Source: GCA-002731945 sp036344135 (GTDB lineage Bacteria; Pseudomonadota; Alphaproteobacteria; MED-G09). Taken from it: 12,213 nucleotides of DNA. Positions 7,074 to 12,213 of this stretch are shown piece by piece (positions within the stretch are counted from its first letter, which is position 1; every line of letters starts with the position of its first letter). The notes under the pieces were generated by a model that was given only the letters and a program-made list of their open reading frames with translations, was not told the origin of the DNA and did not search any database. Position numbers and translations under genes: made by a program. The stretch is taken from assembly GCA_036344135.1 (NCBI GenBank), contig JAYYUG010000085.1, positions 1 to 12,213 on the forward strand. The letters are read 5' to 3'.

Positions 7074-7343
7074 TTATCTTCTTAAGCCCAATCTTTTTCT
7101 TAGATCCTCATAACGATCTTCATTTTTTAATTTTATATAATCTAAAAGCTTTCGCCTTTGATTTACAAGTTTCAATAATCCCTGTCTGGAATGATTATCT
7201 TTCTTGTGGGTCTTAAAATGATCAGTTAGATTTTTTATACGTTCAGTAATAATCGCTACTTGTACTTCCGGAGACCCTGTGTCTCCTTTTTTTGTTGCAT
7301 ATTCATTAATTACCTCTGTCTTTCTATCAGACTTAATCGACAT
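7074..7343 (-). CDS. rpsO: 30S ribosomal protein S15
   Basis: Binds the three-way junction of 16S rRNA helices 20-22 early in 30S assembly. With the ATG at 7343 it is 89 aa, the length of E. coli S15. Family hallmarks are present: DTGSPEVQVA (helix 1 region), HFKTHKKDNHSRQGLLKLVNQRRKLLDYIK, and the ending LRKRLGLRR. An in-frame TTG directly before the ATG (7346) would add one residue, but the GGAG at 7350-7353 sits 6 bases from the ATG and only 3 from the TTG. It follows truB by 18 bases and precedes pnp by 71 bases, the classical truB-rpsO-pnp order. Confidence 0.98.
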   Translation of the reverse strand: MSIKSDRKTEVINEYATKKGDTGSPEVQVAIITERIKNLTDHFKTHKKDNHSRQGLLKLVNQRRKLLDYIKLKNEDRYEDLRKRLGLRR

Positions 7344-7349
7344 CAAATA

Positions 7350-7353
7350 CTCC
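7350..7353 (-). promoter_or_regulatory. rpsO ribosome binding site GGAG, decides the start
   Basis: GGAG on the minus strand lies 6 bases before the ATG at 7343 and only 3 before the adjacent TTG codon, which favours the ATG and the standard 89-residue S15. Confidence 0.65.
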
Positions 7354-7361
7354 TTAATTAA

Positions 7362-8297
7362 TCAAAATATCTCATCAGAAAAAACTCTCTTAGGTTTGAG
7401 AGTTGATTCAACCATAACAGCGAGTCCAATTGGTCTATTTGAGTTATACAAAAGAACATCACTTCCTTGAGGTAAGACGTCAACCAAAGATTTCTTTTTT
7501 ATTATTTGACCTTGTTTGAAAATTCTAGCTTCTTGTTCCTTAAGAGATAAAGCCGGGATGTCGTCCAGCACCTTACTCAAAGGCAGAAGATATTTCTCTT
7601 CAATCTTACCTGCGGGCGCACTATGCACTAAATTTGTCAAGCTTGCTAGTGGAAAAGCATTTTTGAGTGTAAATGGCCCCACTTTTAACCTTTCTAATGA
7701 TGCTAAAACTCCCAAAGTCCCTAATTTTAGGGAAATATCCCTCGCTAAAGATCTTACATAAAATCCTTTTCCGCATGAAATCTTGAATTCAGCGTGATCA
7801 TTATCAATAATTCTCACCAATTTTAACGAGTAGATAGTTACTAATCTTTTAGGAAGAATAAAATTCTCGTTCCTTCTTGCTAGATTATATGCCCTTCTTC
7901 CCGAAACCTTTATTGCAGAAAATCTTGGTGGTCTTTGTTTCACTTCACCCACAAATTGCGTAATTATTGAATTAATTTCACTAACATTAGGTCTAAATTT
8001 GGAACTATCTAAAATTTCACCTTCTAAATCATGAGTTTTTGTCAAAGTTCCCCATTTTATTATAAATTTATATTCCTTCTTACATGAGTCTAAAAAGGGG
8101 ATTGTTTTTGTGGCACTGCCAAAGGCCAGCGGTAGCACCCCTGAAGCCAGTGGGTCAAGTGTTCCTGAAAAACCTACTTTATTAAGGTTGAAAGTTCTTT
8201 TTACTACTTTTAAAGCATTATTAGAACTAATTCCTGAAGGCTTATTTAATGAAACCCAACCCCCGGAATATTTGTTTTCCTCAGAGATATTTCCCAT
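7362..8297 (-). CDS. truB: tRNA pseudouridine-55 synthase TruB
   Basis: Isomerises U55 to pseudouridine in the T-loop of most elongator tRNAs and helps tRNA folding. 311 aa against 314 in E. coli. The catalytic loop GTLDPLASGVLP places nucleophile Asp48 at exactly the E. coli number. Tyr76 (KKEYKF), which stacks on the target uracil, and the downstream arginine motif CGKGFYVRSLARDIS are also present. The C-terminal region (about 230-311) resembles a degenerate PUA domain. Unusual: the residue before SGTLDP is Phe43 (codon TTT), where TruB proteins nearly always have His43 (GHTGTLDP or similar). The ATG directly abuts the rbfA stop (TAG-ATG) with no obvious Shine-Dalgarno sequence, implying translational coupling; rpsO follows 18 bases later. 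Confidence 0.96.
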   Translation of the reverse strand: MGNISEENKYSGGWVSLNKPSGISSNNALKVVKRTFNLNKVGFSGTLDPLASGVLPLAFGSATKTIPFLDSCKKEYKFIIKWGTLTKTHDLEGEILDSSKFRPNVSEINSIITQFVGEVKQRPPRFSAIKVSGRRAYNLARRNENFILPKRLVTIYSLKLVRIIDNDHAEFKISCGKGFYVRSLARDISLKLGTLGVLASLERLKVGPFTLKNAFPLASLTNLVHSAPAGKIEEKYLLPLSKVLDDIPALSLKEQEARIFKQGQIIKKKSLVDVLPQGSDVLLYNSNRPIGLAVMVESTLKPKRVFSDEIF

Positions 8298-8693
8298 CTA
8301 TTTATTAATATCTTTAGAAACTTTTTCAGAGGCGAGGATTTTTTCAATCCTTTCTATATCCTTAATGGAATCATCATAATGAAACGAAATTTCAGGAACA
8401 AATTTTAACTTTATCCTTTCAGCAATTTTTTTTCTTATTCTTTTTTTTGCCGAATTAAATCCCTCAATATAGTCCTTAATATTATTATTGTTCATTGGGA
8501 TAAATAGAAACTTTGCATTCTTCAAATCTGGTGAAACGTCTACAAAAGTTATTGTAATGGGATTATCATCTAATACTCTGTTTTGGGTCTCGCCTCTTTG
8601 AAGTATTTCGTTGATAGCAGAACGCAATAACTCTTGAACCCTGATCTGCCTTTGAGAAATAGTTCCTTTATTTAGAAGATTTTTATTGCTCAT
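8298..8693 (-). CDS. rbfA: Ribosome-binding factor A
   Basis: Late 30S assembly factor that binds the decoding-centre region of immature subunits and assists 16S 5'-end processing, notably in the cold. 131 aa, matching the about 133 of E. coli. Visible: the N-terminal helix RQIRVQELLRSAINEILQRGE, the strand motif ITITFVDVSPDLKNAKFLFIP of the single type II KH fold, and the C-terminal helix with LKFVPEISFHYDDS followed by IERIEKIL. The tail is short and lysine-rich. It sits 16 bases downstream of infB and abuts truB with no gap, the usual infB-rbfA-truB order. The Shine-Dalgarno sequence is weak (AAAG before ATG). Confidence 0.95.
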   Translation of the reverse strand: MSNKNLLNKGTISQRQIRVQELLRSAINEILQRGETQNRVLDDNPITITFVDVSPDLKNAKFLFIPMNNNNIKDYIEGFNSAKKRIRKKIAERIKLKFVPEISFHYDDSIKDIERIEKILASEKVSKDINK

Positions 8694-8709
8694 ATTTTCT
8701 TTGAAATTT

Positions 8710-11163
8710 CTAAATTGTTTTTCGAATTTCGATTACCTCATAACACTCAATCTTATCTCCTGATTTAATATCTTGATTACTGTCGAAAGCAATTCCACAT
8801 TCTTGCCCAGACACGACTTCTTTAGCGTCATCCTTAAATCTTTTGAGCTCTGCAATTAATCCATCGTAAATTACTATCCCATCTCTAATTAAGCGACCAT
8901 GACTATCTCTTTTAACTGCACCATCTAATACTTTGCATCCAGCAATATTTCCTACTTTTGAAACTTTGAATACTTCTAAGACTTCAGCATTGGCAATAAT
9001 ATTTTCTTTTAAGTCTGGATCTAGTTTTCCTTCGAGCAAATTTTTTACTTCGTCCAATAAATCATAAATAATGGAGTGATAAACTATTGGAATATCACAT
9101 TTTTCTGCTAACCCTTTCGCCTTAACATTAGCTCTAACATTGAAGCCTAAAACCATGGCCTCGGATGCTTCAGCAAGCGTCACATCGCTTTGCGATATTT
9201 CTCCAACTCCAGAATGTATTACACGACAAGATACTTCTTCATTTCCTAGCTTTAGTAATCCTTCTCGTATGGCCTCTGAAGAACCATGTACATCCGCTTT
9301 CACAATAACTGGTATCTCTTTTTTTATATCGTCTTTTATTTTGGAAAGCATCTGTTCAAGGTTTGCCTGAGGTATCTGTGGTGAAGATTTTTTATTTTGC
9401 CTGAGTCTATAATCAGAAATCTCTCTAGCTCTAGCTTCACTTTCAACCACTTGTAAGGTATCACCTGCTTTAGGGGTATCATTTAATCCTAACACTTCAA
9501 TAGGTTCTCCAGGCTGGCAATCCTTGACCTCACTTCCCTTGTCATTAATTAGCGAACGAACTTTTCCCCAATTCTCTCCAACTACAAGTATGTCTCCTTT
9601 TTTTAACTTACCTTTCTGAATAATAGTCGTAACCAAAGGTCCTCTTCCTTTATCAAGCTTTGACTCAATAACAAAACCTTCTGCGGATATTTCAGCATTA
9701 GCTTTAAGATCTAGTATTTCAGCTTGTAATATGATTGAATCGACCAAATCAGGAATACCTATTTTAGTTTCCGCAGACAATTCAACGCACTGTATTTCTC
9801 CGCCTAATTCCTCGACTAATATTTCATGTTCTATTAAATCATTTTTAGTTTTTGTTGGATTTGCATCTTTTTTATCAACCTTATTTATCGCTACTATTAT
9901 AGGAACATTAGCCTCTTTAGCGTGATTAATAGCCTCTACAGTTTGTGGCATCACACTATCATCCGCTGCAACTACTAAAATAACAATATCAGTAACTTTT
10001 GCACCTCTTGCTCGCATAGCTGTAAAAGCAGCGTGGCCGGGAGTATCAATAAATGTGATCTTGTTCCCTCCATTTACTTCAACTTGATATGCGCCAATGT
10101 GTTGTGTGATTCCTCCAGCTTCTCCTGAAACGTTATTTGTTTTCCTTATAGCATCCAAAAGAGAAGTTTTTCCGTGATCTACGTGACCCATAACAGTAAC
10201 TACAGGAGGTCGAATTGTTTTATTTTCGTCATTATCTTCTTCTGAAGATAACCCCGCCTCCACATCAGACTCTGAAACTCTTGTTACATTATGACCAAAT
10301 TCTTCTGCAATTAATTGGGCAGTATCTGAGTCTAAAATATCATTGATTTTAACCATCACTCCTTGTTGCATAAGGGATTTGATTACATCAACACCTCTTT
10401 CAGCCATTCTATTGGACAGCTCTTGAACCGATATGACTTCAGGAATTGTAACATTCCTAACTAGCTTCTCTTTTGGGATATCAGATTGAACTCGTTTTTT
10501 CTTAGCCTTTTCCTGTCTTCTTCTTATCGATGCAAGAGATCTTTGTCGTTCTTCCTCATTTAAAGCTTGTGATATGGTAAGCTTTCCGGATCTTCTTTTT
10601 TGTCCGTCTTTCCTAAACTTAGTAGTGGTTGTTGTATCTTCCTTTTTGGCGTCTTTCTTTTTCGTAATCGAAGAGGTATCATTTTCTGTCTTTTTGCTAG
10701 AGAAAGTTTTCTTCTTTTGACCTCTATCAAATTCATTATTCTTCTCAAGATTAACGACAGGTTCAGAAATTTGTTTCTTTTCTTTTCCTATCTTCTTTTT
10801 TTCAGCAGCACTCATAGATTTACTTTTAATTAAATCTTCTTCCTCACGATTTGCTGCATCAGCTAGAGCTTTTTCTCTTGCTAATCTTTCATTGTCTGTA
10901 AGATTATTAACATCTTTTTTAAAGGTATCATTTGAAAATACCTCTTCTTGAATAGATTTAGATTTTGTTTGACTTATTCTTGTTTTAATATTGGGAGTTT
11001 TTGGTTTCTTGGTTTTCGAAATTTTTCCTCTTTTAGATTCTACAATAACTCTAGATACTCTTGAGCTGCTTCTTCCTCTTGCTCCTTGAGCCGGACCAGA
11101 AATTACTCCCGTTTTTAATGTGAGAGTCCTTTCCTTTTTATCTTTTTTTTCCTTTTCAGTCAT
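8710..11163 (-). CDS. infB: Translation initiation factor IF-2
   Basis: GTPase that brings fMet-tRNA to the 30S subunit and promotes subunit joining. 817 aa. The N-terminal part (1 to about 235) is low-complexity, rich in Lys, Glu, Ser and Thr, and probably disordered. It opens with an alphaproteobacterial-style segment, RTLTLKTG..., then basic repeats. An IF2_N domain follows (about 238-300, PEVISVQELSNRMAERGVDV). The G domain shows G1 GHVDHGKT (326-333), G2 GGITQHIG (350-357), G3 DTPGH (373-377), G4 NKVD (427-430) and G5 SAETKIG (463-469). Domains II to IV follow, ending with the fMet-binding barrel (about 721-817). No frameshift is seen. It starts 39 bases after the nusA stop, where many bacteria have a ylxR gene; none fits here. 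The Shine-Dalgarno sequence is weak. Confidence 0.98.
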   Translation of the reverse strand: MTEKEKKDKKERTLTLKTGVISGPAQGARGRSSSRVSRVIVESKRGKISKTKKPKTPNIKTRISQTKSKSIQEEVFSNDTFKKDVNNLTDNERLAREKALADAANREEEDLIKSKSMSAAEKKKIGKEKKQISEPVVNLEKNNEFDRGQKKKTFSSKKTENDTSSITKKKDAKKEDTTTTTKFRKDGQKRRSGKLTISQALNEEERQRSLASIRRRQEKAKKKRVQSDIPKEKLVRNVTIPEVISVQELSNRMAERGVDVIKSLMQQGVMVKINDILDSDTAQLIAEEFGHNVTRVSESDVEAGLSSEEDNDENKTIRPPVVTVMGHVDHGKTSLLDAIRKTNNVSGEAGGITQHIGAYQVEVNGGNKITFIDTPGHAAFTAMRARGAKVTDIVILVVAADDSVMPQTVEAINHAKEANVPIIVAINKVDKKDANPTKTKNDLIEHEILVEELGGEIQCVELSAETKIGIPDLVDSIILQAEILDLKANAEISAEGFVIESKLDKGRGPLVTTIIQKGKLKKGDILVVGENWGKVRSLINDKGSEVKDCQPGEPIEVLGLNDTPKAGDTLQVVESEARAREISDYRLRQNKKSSPQIPQANLEQMLSKIKDDIKKEIPVIVKADVHGSSEAIREGLLKLGNEEVSCRVIHSGVGEISQSDVTLAEASEAMVLGFNVRANVKAKGLAEKCDIPIVYHSIIYDLLDEVKNLLEGKLDPDLKENIIANAEVLEVFKVSKVGNIAGCKVLDGAVKRDSHGRLIRDGIVIYDGLIAELKRFKDDAKEVVSGQECGIAFDSNQDIKSGDKIECYEVIEIRKTI

Positions 11164-11202
11164 TCTTCAAATCTCTTGCTTAAAAAATTTAATACCTATT
11201 AA

Positions 11203-12213
11203 TTAATTAATATCTTCATTATCACTAATTTCGTTTTCATCAACATCATCATTTTCTTCTTCAAGGCCTTCTTCTTGGGTTGGAAAAACTTCCTCTTCAC
11301 TTACAATTCCTAGTTTAATCCTTGCTTGCATTATCAATGTGTTTATCTCTTCATGCTGAAGATCAAAAGACTCCAATATTCCTGTTTGATGAACTTTCTT
11401 ACCTTCAATATTTTCATACCAACCAATTAGATCATCCGTGGAACAATAAGCAAAATCTTCTAGAGTTTTAATATCATTTTCTCCTAATTTAACAATCATT
11501 TTTAGATTAAGATCTTCTAGTTCAAGTAAATCATCGGTTACACCTAAATCTTTTCTCTTTTCTTCTAAAATTATATTTTCTTTTTCCAGGAAATCGTTGG
11601 CTCTTGCTTGAATTTCTTGAGCTGTCTCTTCATCAAAACCTGCAATGTTAATTATTTCTTCTATTTCAACAAAAGCAAGTTCTTCAATATCCGTAAAACC
11701 CTCAGTTACAAGTAATTGTGAAAGCAATTCATCAACATCCAATGATTCCATAAATAATGTCGTTCTTTCTTGAAATTCTCTTTGCCTCCTTTCAGATTCT
11801 TGATCTTCGGTTAGGATATCGATATCCCATCCTGAAAGTTCCGACGCTAATCTAACGTTTTGACCTCTTCTACCTATGGCAAGTGATAACTGGTCCTCAG
11901 GAACAACCACTTCTAATCTTTGATCCTCATCATAAAGTACTACTTTCATGACCTCTGAAGGTTGTAAAGCCTTAACTACAAAGTCAGCAATATCATTTGT
12001 CCAAGACAAAATATCTATTTTTTCACCTTGTAGTTCATTAACAACTGCTTGTACCCTACTACCTCGCATTCCCACACAAGCCCCTACAGGATCGATGCTA
12101 CTGTCTGTTGATTGAACTGCAATTTTTGCTCTACTACCTGGATCTCTAGCAACCCCAACAATGTCAATAATACCATCATAAATTTCGGGAACCTCTTGAG
12201 CGAAAAGATTTGC
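11203..12213 (-). CDS. nusA: Transcription termination/antitermination factor NusA, N-terminus outside window
   Basis: RNA polymerase-associated elongation factor that modulates pausing, termination and antitermination. 336 C-terminal residues are in the window and the frame is open to the last base, so the RNA polymerase-binding domain and S1 domain lie beyond the edge. The visible part opens in KH1, with VARDPGSRAKIAV and DPVGACVGMRGSRVQAV. KH2 follows with its GRRG loop (fragment residues 114-117, AIGRRGQNVRLASEL). Two helix-hairpin-helix repeats then follow (about 154-210 and 226-302), as in proteobacterial NusA. The last 32 residues (about 305-336) are strongly acidic, about half Asp or Glu, a common feature of alphaproteobacterial NusA tails. 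A GTG-started reading from 12075 is only an internal piece and not a separate gene. infB follows after 39 bases. Confidence 0.97.
   Translation of the reverse strand, partial: ANLFAQEVPEIYDGIIDIVGVARDPGSRAKIAVQSTDSSIDPVGACVGMRGSRVQAVVNELQGEKIDILSWTNDIADFVVKALQPSEVMKVVLYDEDQRLEVVVPEDQLSLAIGRRGQNVRLASELSGWDIDILTEDQESERRQREFQERTTLFMESLDVDELLSQLLVTEGFTDIEELAFVEIEEIINIAGFDEETAQEIQARANDFLEKENIILEEKRKDLGVTDDLLELEDLNLKMIVKLGENDIKTLEDFAYCSTDDLIGWYENIEGKKVHQTGILESFDLQHEEINTLIMQARIKLGIVSEEEVFPTQEEGLEEENDDVDENEISDNEDIN

Noticed and set aside
10560..10833. Open frames on both strands in the low-complexity part of infB
   Set aside because: They arise from the Lys/Glu-rich, A-rich sequence coding the disordered IF-2 N-terminus, and have no start signals.
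11203..12075. Separate gene starting at GTG 12075
   Set aside because: The frame continues upstream to the window edge with NusA KH1 sequence, so this is an internal codon of nusA.

Overview
The window looks like ordinary chromosomal DNA from an AT-rich alphaproteobacterium. The evidence is a heme-type Irr member of the Fur family beside fabA-fabB-fabI, a NusA with two C-terminal helix-hairpin-helix repeats and an acidic tail, and the nusA-infB-rbfA-truB-rpsO-pnp translation/RNA cluster. All genes are close to their family's normal length and intact. The two end genes (katG and nusA) are simply cut by the window. I see no mobile element, CRISPR array, tRNA or rRNA, and no stretch over 300 bases without a gene. 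A marine, small-genome lineage would fit the low GC and short spacers, but I cannot fix the taxon.

Layout. Bases 1-2181 (minus strand) hold an irr-like regulator followed 35 bases downstream by katG, the heme catalase-peroxidase (C-terminus outside the window). A 113-base divergent promoter region separates irr from a plus-strand fatty-acid operon, fabA-fabB-fabI (2295-4838). That operon makes the cis double bond (FabA), elongates the unsaturated chain (FabB) and reduces enoyl-ACP (FabI). It runs tail to tail, with only 10 bases between stop codons, into the minus-strand cluster nusA (partial)-infB-rbfA-truB-rpsO-pnp (12213 down to 4849). That cluster covers transcription elongation, translation initiation, 30S maturation, tRNA pseudouridine-55, ribosomal protein S15 and RNA decay. 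Its genes are separated by 0 to 71 bases, so it reads as one operon.

Most interesting signal. The irr/fabA promoter region contains a perfect 10+10 base inverted repeat with a 5-base spacer (2202-2226). Its core matches the PerR/Fur 7-1-7 operator at 13 of 14 positions. Together with the irr-katG linkage, this suggests one Fur-family switch between heme/iron or peroxide state, catalase-peroxidase, and possibly unsaturated fatty-acid synthesis. Smaller oddities are a Phe in place of the near-invariant His43 in TruB, an Ala at the triclosan-site Gly93 position of FabI, different arginine codon choice in katG, and no ylxR between nusA and infB. I found no clearly new multi-gene system.
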